From the NCBI GenBank assembly GCA_031256975.1, contig JAIRPN010000009.1:42803-106802 (forward strand): a stretch of DNA of 64,000 bases, given 5' to 3'. Source of the stretch: Verrucomicrobiales bacterium. Its GTDB lineage: Bacteria > Verrucomicrobiota > Verrucomicrobiia > Methylacidiphilales > JAAUTS01. A model generated the notes under the pieces. The model was given only the letters and a program-made list of their open reading frames with translations. It was not told where the DNA came from and did not search any database. Made by a program: the position numbers and the translations under genes. Below, piece by piece: positions 40,341 through 49,892 of the stretch; position 1 is the first letter of the stretch; every line of letters starts with the position of its first letter.

Positions 40341-40750
40341 TATTCCGCCCAATGCCAGATCACCGGCTTCTCGATATCGGGATGCAAACTGTGATGAACC
40401 GGACAGGTCAGCGCGGCACGCTTGAGCGCCTCGGCATGTTCCGACGACTCGCTAACCGGCATCCAAATTTCCACCGACAAACGCTTGATCCGGCGCGGCG
40501 CATCCGCCGACATCTCCTTGCCCACCTCAATCCGCATGCCCTGCAAATCAACACCCTTGCGCTCGGCATAAATCCCCATCAGCGTGCTCATGCAGGCACC
40601 CAACCCGGCAGCGACCAGATCGGTCGGCGAAAACGCCTCCCCCTTGCCGTGATTGTCCACCGGCGCGTCGGTAAAAATTTCCGTTTCCGATGGGCCATGT
40701 TTGGCAACATTCCGTAAACCGCCTTGGTATGTAATCGAAGATTTGACCAT
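40340..40750 (-). CDS. OsmC/Ohr family peroxiredoxin-like protein
   Basis: 136 residues. The two redox cysteines of the OsmC fold are present: Cys in GLGACMSTLMG near residue 54 and Cys in LTCPVHHSLHP near residue 115, with the FSPTDLVAAGL motif just before the first. Reduces organic or other peroxides using a dithiol donor; Ohr versus OsmC versus YhfA type is not resolved, although the C-terminal CPVHHSL is nearer YhfA. Its stop touches the hrpB start. Confidence 0.85.
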   Translation of the reverse strand: MVKSSITYQGGLRNVAKHGPSETEIFTDAPVDNHGKGEAFSPTDLVAAGLGACMSTLMGIYAERKGVDLQGMRIEVGKEMSADAPRRIKRLSVEIWMPVSESSEHAEALKRAALTCPVHHSLHPDIEKPVIWHWAE

Positions 40751-40774
40751 GTTTGGAATTTAACCACAAAGATC

Positions 40775-40796
40775 AAACGGCTACAACACGCCGTTT
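40775..40796. other. Short perfect hairpin upstream of osmC
   Basis: AAACGGC / GCCGTTT with an 8-base loop between the osmC start and the repeat-like stretch. It is a possible regulatory hairpin or weak terminator for plus-strand transcripts; no T tract of note. Confidence 0.35.
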
Positions 40797-40800
40797 CTAA

Positions 40801-40898
40801 TTACGAACCGAAGGTGAAGCAAATGGACACGAATGACACAGCTAATTTTTCATGAAATAAAATCCATGTCCATCCGTGTCTATCTGTGGTTACAATCA
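40801..40898. repeat. Intergenic imperfect inverted repeat with CCGTGTCTAT-type arm
   Basis: ATGGACACGAATG at 40823-40835 is complementary at 11 of 13 positions to CATCCGTGTCTAT at 40871-40883, with an AT-rich middle. Sentence-like pieces such as CATCCGTGTCTATCTGTGG recur in intergenic DNA of many environmental bacteria. Another, weaker pair of the same type lies at 11077-11133. Confidence 0.55.
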
Positions 40899-40908
40899 AG
40901 TGAAAAGC

Positions 40909-41451
40909 ATGGAAGACAACGGCATCATTCTGCGTCGCCTGCCCTATTCGGAAACCAGCTACATCCTGAGTTGGCTGACCGAGCAGCACGGCCTGATCCG
41001 CACCCTGGCAAAGGGTGCGGCGCGGCCCAAACAGGCTTTCCAAGGCAAGACCGACATCTTCCTGCAGGGCCGGGTCTGCTGGATTCCCTCCTCCCGTTCA
41101 CAACTGCATGTGTTGAAGGAAGTCAGCATCGAACACGTCAACCGCGAACTCGCCCGGTCCTACACTTCGCTGTTAGCGGCCACTTATTTCGGCGAAGTCA
41201 TCGAACTGCTCGCCGAACCGCAAACCCCGATTCCCGAAATTTACGACCTGTTCAACAAAGCGCTCGGCTATTTGCAGGAAAAGCCCGCCAGCGAATTGCT
41301 GGTTGAGCGTTTCGAACGCAAGCTGCTGGACATTCTCGGCCTGAATCACGATGAAAAATCCATCGAGCAACTGCGTCGCCACGCTTATCCGCACCAGCCC
41401 AAAACTTACCGCCAACTGAAGGAAGAATTGGCGAAAAACAGTGCTCACTGA
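40909..41451 (+). CDS. recO: DNA repair protein RecO
   Basis: Works with RecR and RecF to load RecA on gapped DNA. 180 residues from the ATG at 40909; the frame is open further up but inside repeat DNA. Seen: the N-terminal OB-fold (GIILRRLPYSETSYILSWLTEQHGLIRTLAKGA, SSRSQLHVL) and the C-terminal helical part with FERKLLDILGL. Shorter than the 240-residue E. coli protein and without a zinc-finger Cys cluster. The call rests on the N-terminal pattern. Its end overlaps the convergent Gln-rich gene by 7 bases. Confidence 0.85.
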   Translation: MEDNGIILRRLPYSETSYILSWLTEQHGLIRTLAKGAARPKQAFQGKTDIFLQGRVCWIPSSRSQLHVLKEVSIEHVNRELARSYTSLLAATYFGEVIELLAEPQTPIPEIYDLFNKALGYLQEKPASELLVERFERKLLDILGLNHDEKSIEQLRRHAYPHQPKTYRQLKEELAKNSAH

Positions 41452-43511
41452 GCCGGCGGACTGTCGGTGGCGTTGGCCAGATTTTTCAAATATTGCTGCA
41501 CCGCCTGGGTGAATTCCTGCGGGGTTTTTTGCGCGGCACTTTGATTGATGGCGTCGCGATCCTTCGGGCTCAATCCCCCGACCACCTGCGCACCGCCCTT
41601 GTTGATGTCGGCCCCGCTGCCAGCCAGGGCTGACTTGTTGTTGCCCGCCCCACCGGCTCCGTTGCTCGGCTGGTCCTGTTCCTGATCTTGCTGGTCATAT
41701 TGCGGGTTACCGGTTCCCTGCGCCAGCTGCTGGCCAAGCTGTTGTTTCATCTCTTGCATCGCCTGTCCCAACGCGTTCTGCGCCTGTTGCATCGCCTGCT
41801 GGCCTTGCTGCGCCTGCTGCGCGGCCTGTTGTCCCTTGGCCTGCGCCGCCTGTGCCACGGCATTCTTCAAATCCTGCTGGGCCTGTTGCATCGCCTGCTG
41901 GGCCTGCTGCGGCAGGCCGTTCTGCTTGATCTGATCCAGTTGCTGCTGCGCCTGCATCAGTTGCTGCGCCGCATCGGCAGTCTTGTCCTGCTGCTGCAAA
42001 TTCTGCTGGGCCTGCTGGGTTTGCTGCTGGGCCTGCGCCAGTTGCTGGTTGGCCTGGTCAAGTTTTTGATAATCCGTAGCCATTTGCTGTATGGCGTCGG
42101 CTTGTTTTTGCAACTGGTCGGCGGCCTGTGCCAGCTGGTTCACCGCCGCCTGCTGGTTGGCTTGCGGGTCCTGTTGCAATTTGTTGGCGGCATCGAACAG
42201 TTTGTTGGCGGCATCGGGCTCGTTCGCCAGCGCGCGCTGCGCCAGTTGGTTGGTTTCTCCGGCCTGCTTGCGGTCGGGCGCCTGTTGCACGGCGGCCTGC
42301 TCCTGCTTGACGTCGTTGAGCAAGGCCTTCAAATCGGCCAGCTGCTTGCCGAGCGAATCCTGCTGTTGCTGCTGCACTTGGGCGATTTGCTGTGCCAGCA
42401 ATTTCTGCGCGGCGCCGAGTTCGTCGTTAGCGGCCTGTTGCAAGCCCTTGACGGTCTTGAACGGCTGGTCTTTCCACAGGGCATCCTGTCCCTGCTGCAT
42501 GGAATCCCCGGCACGCGAGACATGACCCGCCGCATCGGCGTTGAGGGTTTTCAAAATCGACACGATCAATGCCGCGCTGTCCTGCAAACGGGCCTGCTGC
42601 CGGGCCAAAGCCGACTTGTCAGGTTTATCCTGGTCGTTGGCGGCGATCAAATTCTGCTGGTCGGCAATTAATTGCTCAAGCTGGCGCTGCACTTGCGCCA
42701 GCGCACTTTCCGGTCCCTGCGCCAGCAAAGCTGCACGCAACGCCTGTGCCAGGGTGTCATAGATCGCGCCTTGCTTCGGCAGTGAAGAACGATATTGCCC
42801 GCTGGAAGTCAGTTGCCTGGCGGAGTCGACATTGTCCTTCAAGGCGCTGGTGTTGATGGTGTCCAGCACCGTCTTGGCCACGCCAACCGGGGCATCCGCT
42901 GGGGCCTGGCTTAGGGCCGACTGGATACTCTGCACCAACAGCCCCAGTTCGCTGCCAATGGCGTTTTGTTCGGCATTGATCACCGCACCGGTGCTTTTCG
43001 CCAGTTGATCGTACTTGTCCGGCGTCATGCCCGGCGCGTCCATCGACTGCGTATTGCGGATGTTGGAACCCTGCCGCAGCATCAAGTTTTGCAGGCGCAA
43101 CTGAATCGTCCCGATCACCTGCCGCACAGTGAACTCGGCGGCCAGTTTTTGCAGCCGGACCGAGATGTCCTTTTGCCCCTGGTAGGCAGCCAGCATGTTC
43201 TTCTGCTGGTCCCCGCCGGCGCTGGCGCTTTGCAGGGCGCTGATCACCTTCCGCATGTCCTCCTCACTGAGGTTGGAGAGGTTCGACGAAGTCTTGGTCA
43301 ACAGCGCGAGGTCCTGCGAACTGAAGCCGTTGAGCTTCATCTCGTTGATAATGCTGTCGATTTCCTGGCGGATTTTTTCCGCGTCCTTGCGCGCCGCCTC
43401 CTGCGCCACGCTGCTGCGATAGGCTGACTGTTGTGAATCGTCGGCACGAACGCTAACCGCGAGACAAAAGATCACGACCAAACAAGTGCCAAGCCTGACC
43501 ATTATGTGCAT
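41445..43511 (-). CDS. Exported Gln-rich coiled-coil protein
   Basis: 688 residues from the ATG at 43509-43511 (a second ATG three codons on is also usable). Signal peptide (GTCLVVIFCLAVSVRA), then long coiled coil rich in Gln and Ala. The region from about residue 350 to 620 is almost purely Q/A/L/D/K heptads (QQAQQAMQQAQQ types), predicted as one rod. No catalytic motif. It is the last gene of a seven-gene minus-strand operon with MoxR, DUF58, two VWA proteins and a DUF4175-like protein; similar Gln-rich rods close such operons in other verrucomicrobial genomes in my recollection. It may act as a periplasmic scaffold for that system. Confidence 0.7.
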   Translation of the reverse strand: MHIMVRLGTCLVVIFCLAVSVRADDSQQSAYRSSVAQEAARKDAEKIRQEIDSIINEMKLNGFSSQDLALLTKTSSNLSNLSEEDMRKVISALQSASAGGDQQKNMLAAYQGQKDISVRLQKLAAEFTVRQVIGTIQLRLQNLMLRQGSNIRNTQSMDAPGMTPDKYDQLAKSTGAVINAEQNAIGSELGLLVQSIQSALSQAPADAPVGVAKTVLDTINTSALKDNVDSARQLTSSGQYRSSLPKQGAIYDTLAQALRAALLAQGPESALAQVQRQLEQLIADQQNLIAANDQDKPDKSALARQQARLQDSAALIVSILKTLNADAAGHVSRAGDSMQQGQDALWKDQPFKTVKGLQQAANDELGAAQKLLAQQIAQVQQQQQDSLGKQLADLKALLNDVKQEQAAVQQAPDRKQAGETNQLAQRALANEPDAANKLFDAANKLQQDPQANQQAAVNQLAQAADQLQKQADAIQQMATDYQKLDQANQQLAQAQQQTQQAQQNLQQQDKTADAAQQLMQAQQQLDQIKQNGLPQQAQQAMQQAQQDLKNAVAQAAQAKGQQAAQQAQQGQQAMQQAQNALGQAMQEMKQQLGQQLAQGTGNPQYDQQDQEQDQPSNGAGGAGNNKSALAGSGADINKGGAQVVGGLSPKDRDAINQSAAQKTPQEFTQAVQQYLKNLANATDSPPAQ

Positions 43512-43575
43512 AATATTGCAATTACACGTTCCCGCGCCAAAGTCGACGCTAATCAGCGGTTTATCCACAATGCTC

Positions 43576-45315
43576 CTATTTCTTCTGCAGTGCATCGCCC
43601 ACCTCGTTGCTGATTTTTTGCTGCGTATTGGAAAGATTGTCGATCGCATCGGCATTCTGTTTCAATCGTTCAAAAATTTCCGCCTGTTTCTCTTCCGGCG
43701 ATACAACCGCCAGTTGCTTGCGTTCAGTCTTTGAAATGCCGGGACCGGTGACATTGTTGTTATCAATCGCCTCGACCCAATAATCCACCGACCAGCCTTC
43801 CGTCAGTGACGGTGCCAACGACGACAAATCCAACTGGTAACGGTAAGCGGTCCCGCCATTAGCGTCGTTCAGCTTGACCGCAATCGCCCGCGCGGGTGGC
43901 GGAGGCGGCGCTTCCTGGCCTGGCACGGTCGGCGGAATCAGCTGGAACATCACATTGAGCTTGGACAAACCGTAATCGTCATTGGCATTAAATACCAATA
44001 CCGGCTTGGCACGCAAGGTCACCGTCTGCCGCTCCCCTTGCGGCTCGGTCATGCCAACCTGCGGCGGATTATCGGGAATGATCGTCACCGGATAAACCGT
44101 TTCGTTGACCGATTTCACGCCCATATCGTCCACGAGATGAATCGAAATCCCCGTCAGATCCTTGGCCGGAACCGGCACCTCGCCACTGGCACGCTTGTCA
44201 CCGTCGAGTTTCAATTGCACCGGTTGCGGCAGGCCCTGCAACACCACCGTCGCCGAACGCAACAGGCTGCTGCTGGTCACCTGGATTTTCAGGCGGCTGC
44301 CCGCCAATAAGGACAAATCCGACGGCACGCGCTTTTTCGAAGGCAGCTTGGTGTATTCGGGATACACCTGCTCCAACTGCAATGACGAAATCACCGGCGG
44401 CACCCGCACGCTAACGGTGAATTGCGGACTTTTGCCGTCGCCGAGGTAAAACGCGTATTTGAAACCCTGCTGCAAATTGGCGGCTGTGTAAGAAAATACG
44501 TCCCCCGCACCGGGCTGCGGATACAGGGAAACCTCCTGCGTCTGGTCCTTGTCGTACCATACCATCACCCGGCCACGCGACGGCACCACCCCCTTGGCCC
44601 GCGCCTTGATTTCCACGTCATTACCCGACGCGACAATCATGTCCTGCGTCAACGGCTCGACGATGGTCTTGGTCGGCAACGGCTGACGGCTCAACAAAAT
44701 GCGCGCCAGCAACACCGAGCTTTCCGGCCGTGTCAACGCCGCCAACGACAAACTGCCCAGCATGGCCAGACCCGCCAGCAGCGCCCAGCGCTTGAACGGT
44801 TTCGCCGGCACCACCTGGTTGAAATCCAGCGGCGCAATGCTTTGCTGCGCATGCTCGAATACTTTCTCCACCAACGCACCGGAACCGCTGGTCGAATACC
44901 CAGCCCCATCGGCAAGTTCCACTGAAGTGATCAGGCATTGCCGCAACTCCGGCCACTTGCGTTCCACCATCAACGCGGTATTCGCCAGGTCAAGATGCTT
45001 CCGGCGAACCCGGTCAATGCGCCGCCAGTAAATCCATGCCAGCAACAGGATATCCGCCAACAAAAACACCAGGCGCCCGAACCACGGCACATCGAACCAC
45101 CAGTCCACCAGCCCCTGCGCCACAAACAACACGCTAATGGCGAACACCATCATCGCCGCGCCCTGCCCGATCGCCAGGCTGCCGTAACGTCGCCGCAATT
45201 TCAGCAACGGCCGGCGCAAATATGACGGCAATGCCGTCGCCTCGCGAACCGGGCGTTTCACCGCGGTTGGCCCGGCGGATTTCTTCCTGTTAAAAATCTG
45301 TCGCAGCGCCTGCAT
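43576..45315 (-). CDS. DUF4175-like membrane protein of the MoxR operon
   Basis: 579 residues. Two N-terminal membrane segments (about residues 50-72 and 80-100) follow a basic start; the rest is predicted periplasmic, with beta-sandwich-like stretches (PPQVGMTEPQGERQTVTLRAKPVLVFNANDDYGLSKL) and a C-terminal coiled coil. The layout resembles the DUF4175 family that sits in MoxR/BatA operons; I assign the family loosely. Its ATG abuts the stop of the VWA gene upstream, so the two are coupled. Function unknown, assembly or envelope maintenance is suggested by context. Confidence 0.7.
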   Translation of the reverse strand: MQALRQIFNRKKSAGPTAVKRPVREATALPSYLRRPLLKLRRRYGSLAIGQGAAMMVFAISVLFVAQGLVDWWFDVPWFGRLVFLLADILLLAWIYWRRIDRVRRKHLDLANTALMVERKWPELRQCLITSVELADGAGYSTSGSGALVEKVFEHAQQSIAPLDFNQVVPAKPFKRWALLAGLAMLGSLSLAALTRPESSVLLARILLSRQPLPTKTIVEPLTQDMIVASGNDVEIKARAKGVVPSRGRVMVWYDKDQTQEVSLYPQPGAGDVFSYTAANLQQGFKYAFYLGDGKSPQFTVSVRVPPVISSLQLEQVYPEYTKLPSKKRVPSDLSLLAGSRLKIQVTSSSLLRSATVVLQGLPQPVQLKLDGDKRASGEVPVPAKDLTGISIHLVDDMGVKSVNETVYPVTIIPDNPPQVGMTEPQGERQTVTLRAKPVLVFNANDDYGLSKLNVMFQLIPPTVPGQEAPPPPPARAIAVKLNDANGGTAYRYQLDLSSLAPSLTEGWSVDYWVEAIDNNNVTGPGISKTERKQLAVVSPEEKQAEIFERLKQNADAIDNLSNTQQKISNEVGDALQKK

Positions 45316-47754
45316 TTATTTCAACTCCAGTTTCCGTCGCAGGAACCATTCCAGCGCGGCGCTAACGATCAGCACTGCCAACAACCAGGGGGTGAAATTC
45401 AACGGAATGGTCTTGAACGTGGTGTTGGACACCGATTTTTCCAGTACCAGATCCGGCAACTTGTTCAAATCCTCCTCGCGCAGGAAATGCCCGCCCGAGG
45501 CAGTCGCCATATCCTTGAGCAATTTCTCATTCATCGCGATGTCCGACAGCTCGACCTTCGGGTCTTCCACGTCGAACTTCAACACCGTCGCCGGATCACG
45601 CACGGTACTGAAGCTGTAACTACCCGCCATTAGCGTCAGCAATTCCGCATGATATTCGCCCGGACGGTCCGGAATCGACTGCAAACGCAATTCGGCAGTC
45701 TGGGTCTTGCCGTCCGGTGTCTTGATATTGACCATCCCCGGCACATCGGCATCGGTCAACGGTTCAAAGCCAGACTTGAACAAACGTCCGCTGATCCTCA
45801 CCCGCTCGCCGGTGATGTAGCGCAGCTTGTCGGTCTTCAACTGGGTCAGCGTGTTGCCCAGCATCTTCTGGTTCGACAACACCTGGAAGAATTGCCCCCA
45901 CAACCGCGCGAAATATTTGTCTCCCGCCTTTGAACGCCAACGGTAAGTCTGGTCGGTGCCAACATACAACACCTGCCCCAGGCCGAAGTTTTGCACCGCG
46001 ATCACCGGCATCGGGCCGGAACGCGTGGCCCGCTCGGAAGTGGGATCCGCCAGCAAAGTTTGCGCACCCGGCCGTACATTGCCCACCCAGGCCGTCCAGT
46101 TCACCCCGGGGAATTTTTTCCACAGGTTGCGGTTTTCCTCGGGATTATCCGAAAGGGTCAGGAACGGCGAGGATTCGCCCGCCACCGTCAGCATAAGCGT
46201 CACCGGCGAATCGTAGCGCTGCACCGCCTTCGAGGCTTGCAACTCCACGGGCAATAGCGGTTCCAGCGCTGTTCCAACGTAGGCATTCGGCAGGAATTTT
46301 GTCCCGCCAACCAGCAACAAGCCGCCGCCAACCTTGTCCACCCATTCCTTGAGCAGGTCCATCCACGCCGCGCCAAGCACGGCCGGATCGACGTCGTTCA
46401 GGATGATCACGTCATTCTTGAACAACTCCTTCTTGTCAGTCGGGATTTCATTGAGATAGGGCGAATCCGGCGATGTATCAATGTCCTTGTCACCCTTGAT
46501 CACCACGCACTTGACCTGCAAACGGCGGTCACGCTGCATCAGGGTCAGCAAATACTCAAAATCCCAGTTCGGTTCCTGCTGCACCAGCAGGATGTTGATC
46601 TTGTCGTCGACAATGCGCACCTTGGTGGTGGCCGTGTTGTTGTCCTTCAACGCTTCCTCCGGCAAAGGCGGCACCGTCACCTCGATATTCACGTCGCCGG
46701 TCACTTCCGGTTTGTAACCCAAGGTAATTTCCTGCTCGCCGTCGGAACGGATTTCCAGCGGTTGCTCGTCCACCACCTTGCCATCGGCCTTCAATTGGAT
46801 TCTCGTCTTTTTGCCCAGCATCCCCTGGGTTTTGACCCGCGCGACAAACGACACACGTTCCTTTACGTTGGAAGTCGGCGGCCCGTTGACGGCGCTAACG
46901 ATGATATCCTGCGGGCTGGCGACACCGATGCCGTACAGGAACAGCGGCACCCCGTCCTGTTTGGCAATACCCGCCGCCTCCAAAGCCGGGGCCCCGGTGT
47001 TGCTGGCGCCGTCGCTGATGACCAGGATACCCGCCGGCGACTGCCCGCGCTGTTCATCCAAAACCTGTCGCAGGCTGTCACCCAGCGCGGTGACATTTTC
47101 CTCGTAACGCACCTGTTTGAAAAACTGCATCGCATCCTGAACCGTCAATTTGCCGCCGTTAGCGGGCGCCAGTTCACCCAATTTCGCCGCTTTGCGTCCG
47201 AAACCATACACCTCAAGGTTCACATGGTCGTACAAGCGCGACCACAAATTCATCTTGTCGTTGGCCGCCAGCAATCCGAGCAATTGCTTGCGCGACAGTT
47301 GCTTCAGCGCGCCAATCTGCGCGTCGCTGGGCGGTTGCTTCAATCCCCTGTCAGGAGGCACGTCACCCTTGGCCAAGGCCGCGCGGGTCAAGTCGTTCAA
47401 TGCGTCACGCTGGTCCACCAGGCCCATGCTCTGCGTCTGGTCAAGCAACACGATCAGCGGGTGCCGGACCGATTCGTCCACCATGATATGCAACACCGGC
47501 TTGGTCAACATCAGCACCAGAATCGCCAACAGTATTGAACGCAGCGCGATCAACAACACCCGCCACGGCCATGCCAGGCGCGGGGCGAATTTGCGGTAGG
47601 CCCACACCACTCCGGTGATCAGCGCGATGATCAGCAGCAGCGCCCAACCCCAGCTCAGTCCCTCCGCTTCCAGCGACGGCGGTTGCACCGTCCCCGGCGG
47701 CAATTTTTCGCCGGGCGCGAGGAAAAATAACAGGATTTTGGTCAGCAAGTTCAT
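45316..47754 (-). CDS. Membrane VWA-domain protein with glutamine-amidotransferase-like fold
   Basis: 812 residues from the ATG at 47752-47754. N-terminal transmembrane segments (about 35-55 and 65-90), then a VWA domain with IVLLDQTQSMGL (DxTxS, MIDAS motif) near residue 110, mid-region beta domains, and a late NDVDPAVLGAAWMDLLKEWVDKVGGGLLLVGG part similar to class-I glutamine amidotransferase-like domains. A C-terminal membrane helix closes it (LAVLIVSAALEWFLRRKL). The start overlaps the BatA-like gene stop by four bases (ATGA). Likely a partner of the neighbouring VWA protein in the MoxR pathway. Confidence 0.78.
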   Translation of the reverse strand: MNLLTKILLFFLAPGEKLPPGTVQPPSLEAEGLSWGWALLLIIALITGVVWAYRKFAPRLAWPWRVLLIALRSILLAILVLMLTKPVLHIMVDESVRHPLIVLLDQTQSMGLVDQRDALNDLTRAALAKGDVPPDRGLKQPPSDAQIGALKQLSRKQLLGLLAANDKMNLWSRLYDHVNLEVYGFGRKAAKLGELAPANGGKLTVQDAMQFFKQVRYEENVTALGDSLRQVLDEQRGQSPAGILVISDGASNTGAPALEAAGIAKQDGVPLFLYGIGVASPQDIIVSAVNGPPTSNVKERVSFVARVKTQGMLGKKTRIQLKADGKVVDEQPLEIRSDGEQEITLGYKPEVTGDVNIEVTVPPLPEEALKDNNTATTKVRIVDDKINILLVQQEPNWDFEYLLTLMQRDRRLQVKCVVIKGDKDIDTSPDSPYLNEIPTDKKELFKNDVIILNDVDPAVLGAAWMDLLKEWVDKVGGGLLLVGGTKFLPNAYVGTALEPLLPVELQASKAVQRYDSPVTLMLTVAGESSPFLTLSDNPEENRNLWKKFPGVNWTAWVGNVRPGAQTLLADPTSERATRSGPMPVIAVQNFGLGQVLYVGTDQTYRWRSKAGDKYFARLWGQFFQVLSNQKMLGNTLTQLKTDKLRYITGERVRISGRLFKSGFEPLTDADVPGMVNIKTPDGKTQTAELRLQSIPDRPGEYHAELLTLMAGSYSFSTVRDPATVLKFDVEDPKVELSDIAMNEKLLKDMATASGGHFLREEDLNKLPDLVLEKSVSNTTFKTIPLNFTPWLLAVLIVSAALEWFLRRKLELK

Positions 47755-49892
47755 TTCGTCCGGCTGCAATAATGCGCGTAAATTGTTTCCAGCACCGCGA
47801 ACAACAGCGCGGCGATCGCCAGGTAAAACCACAGTTCCTTGCCCGGCACCAAGCGGTTGTCGGATTCGCCGCTGGCGGCACTTTTCTGCTGACCGCCCGG
47901 CTCCGGAGGATTGACCAACGCGGCAACATCCGCCTGCGGTTGCTGGTGCAAATCGGATTCTGCCGGGTCGGCCCGCACGGCAAACACCACCTTGGGCATC
48001 TTGTCATCGCCAATGTACAACGCATAGGCACCTGACAACTCGGTATCGCTGTAACGCAGCCAGGCCGAATGGTCGCCCTGTTCGACACGGCCGACAATCT
48101 GCCGCTTGCCCCTGCCGATGCGTTGCACCGCCAGGTCCTTGCCCGCGTATTCCGATTCCACCTCAAACGAGAACGGCTGTCCCGGCGAAAGATTCAGATT
48201 GGCACCCTGCGTGCTGGTGGAATACGCCACGATTCTGGTCATGAGCGGCACGAACGCGGGGTTGACCGGAAAATTGCTCCAATCGGTGGTTGCCGGGCCG
48301 CCGAACAAAAACACCCTGCCCTTGCCCGCCGCCTGCTCGGCGACGGCGATTTCATTGTTGCTGTATTTCAACACCACCGGCATGGTGTCGGACTTCACCG
48401 TTAGCGGGTAGTACTTGAAAAATTTCACGCCGTTGAGCGATCCCGAATCCGGGTCGTTCCACAACGACACCACCGGGTGGGCATAATCCTTGCTTTGCCA
48501 GGCGAGGAATTTCTGCGGCTCCGGCGCGTCGCGCATCGCCCCCAGCTTGGCGGGCAACAGGGCGCTGAAATTCTTGTCGTTGTTGTAAAAGGCCACCTTG
48601 GTCGCCGCACCCGGGAACACCACCAAACTGCCGCCCTGCGTGACATATTGTTGCAGGTTTTGCGACGCTAATGGTGAAAGATCCGCCACATTGCACAGGA
48701 AAATAATGTCGTACTGCTTGAGCGCATTGCCTTCCAGATCGCCGGGCTTGCCCGCCAGCGCCTTCATATAATATTGCGCGGCCTGTCCCGGCGCCACCGG
48801 CACCAGGGCGTTGCGCAGGAAAAAGCCGTCGCGGTCCACCGGGTTGCCCTTGACGGAACCGTCCACCACCAAGGCTTTCATCTGTTCCAATACCAACAGG
48901 GCAGTCGAACGCTGATTATCGGCGGGCAGGCGATCACCGGGAATGGTGGCGCTAATGGCGTGATAGCCAGCATGGCGCACCCGCACAAACAAACTCACCC
49001 CGCGAACCGCACCGGGCTCGATCCGGTCGATCACCGTTTCATCCTGCGGCGCTTCGTCATCGAGTGAAATCTTCACCGGCACTTTCTCCACCGCCGCCTT
49101 GCCAAAGTTGGCCACCTCGATCACGCAGCGCACCGGCTGGTTCACCGCCGCGACCGAACCCACGGTCTTGAGCGAGGTCACCGCCAGGTTGTCCTCGCCA
49201 TGGTCGCCCATGATGAAGTAACGGAAATGAATGTCGTCCTTGTGTTCCTCCTGCAACTTGCGGATGTTGCCCAGTTGTTTCCACGCGGCGGCCTGGCTGT
49301 CGCTAATGATGAAAATTTCCTTGCGGCCTCCCATGCCCTTCAGCGTATCCACCGCATCCTTGAGTCCCGGATACAAATCGCTGCCAAAATCGCTAACCGC
49401 GGCGTTCTCCAACACCCGGCGCAACAGCGCGAAATCCTGCGTCGGCTTGGCCACCACCATCCTGGTGTGGTCGCTGACCAGGTACAAGGCGCAGGACGAA
49501 CCGCTCCCCAACTTGGCCAGGATATCCAGCGCCGCCGCCTTGGCCTGTTCAAAACGGGTCTTGGCACCGTCGCTCTGGCCCATGCTCATCGACTGGTCCA
49601 ACAGGATCACCGCACTGGTTTTTTCACCCGACAACAGCAGGCTAGAAGCCTTCACCAACAGCGCGGGCCGGGCAAAAACCAGCACCAGCAAAATCACCAG
49701 CAAACAACGGAGGATCAACAACAGCAAATCCTCCACCTTGAGCTTGCGCTTGTTCTTCTCAATGCTCGCCAGCAGGAAACGGGTGGCCGCCCACCGGATG
49801 CGTTTCAAGCGCGGCTTGCTGAACAAATGGATCAGGACGGGCACGGCGATCGCCGTTAGCGCCAGCAGCATGGCGGGAGCAAGAAAGGTCAT
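47751..49892 (-). CDS. BatA-type VWA-domain membrane protein
   Basis: 713 residues. The N-terminus is the BatA leader domain (LAPAMLLALTAIAVPVLIHLFSKPRLKRIRWAATRFL with further RK-rich and Leu-rich membrane segment), followed by a VWA domain with AVILLDQSMSMGQ (DxSxS MIDAS motif) near residue 95, then long periplasmic regions. It is anchored again by a helix near the C-terminus (LWFYLAIAALLFAVLETIYA). In Bacteroides, BatA-like proteins are tied to aerotolerance. Overlaps the DUF58 gene upstream and the VWA gene downstream by four bases each. Confidence 0.82.
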   Translation of the reverse strand: MTFLAPAMLLALTAIAVPVLIHLFSKPRLKRIRWAATRFLLASIEKNKRKLKVEDLLLLILRCLLVILLVLVFARPALLVKASSLLLSGEKTSAVILLDQSMSMGQSDGAKTRFEQAKAAALDILAKLGSGSSCALYLVSDHTRMVVAKPTQDFALLRRVLENAAVSDFGSDLYPGLKDAVDTLKGMGGRKEIFIISDSQAAAWKQLGNIRKLQEEHKDDIHFRYFIMGDHGEDNLAVTSLKTVGSVAAVNQPVRCVIEVANFGKAAVEKVPVKISLDDEAPQDETVIDRIEPGAVRGVSLFVRVRHAGYHAISATIPGDRLPADNQRSTALLVLEQMKALVVDGSVKGNPVDRDGFFLRNALVPVAPGQAAQYYMKALAGKPGDLEGNALKQYDIIFLCNVADLSPLASQNLQQYVTQGGSLVVFPGAATKVAFYNNDKNFSALLPAKLGAMRDAPEPQKFLAWQSKDYAHPVVSLWNDPDSGSLNGVKFFKYYPLTVKSDTMPVVLKYSNNEIAVAEQAAGKGRVFLFGGPATTDWSNFPVNPAFVPLMTRIVAYSTSTQGANLNLSPGQPFSFEVESEYAGKDLAVQRIGRGKRQIVGRVEQGDHSAWLRYSDTELSGAYALYIGDDKMPKVVFAVRADPAESDLHQQPQADVAALVNPPEPGGQQKSAASGESDNRLVPGKELWFYLAIAALLFAVLETIYAHYCSRTK

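Noticed and set aside
41688..42671. A Leu-rich 327-codon plus-strand frame
   Set aside because: Produced by complementing the Gln-rich coiled coil (CAG/CTG runs); no independent support.
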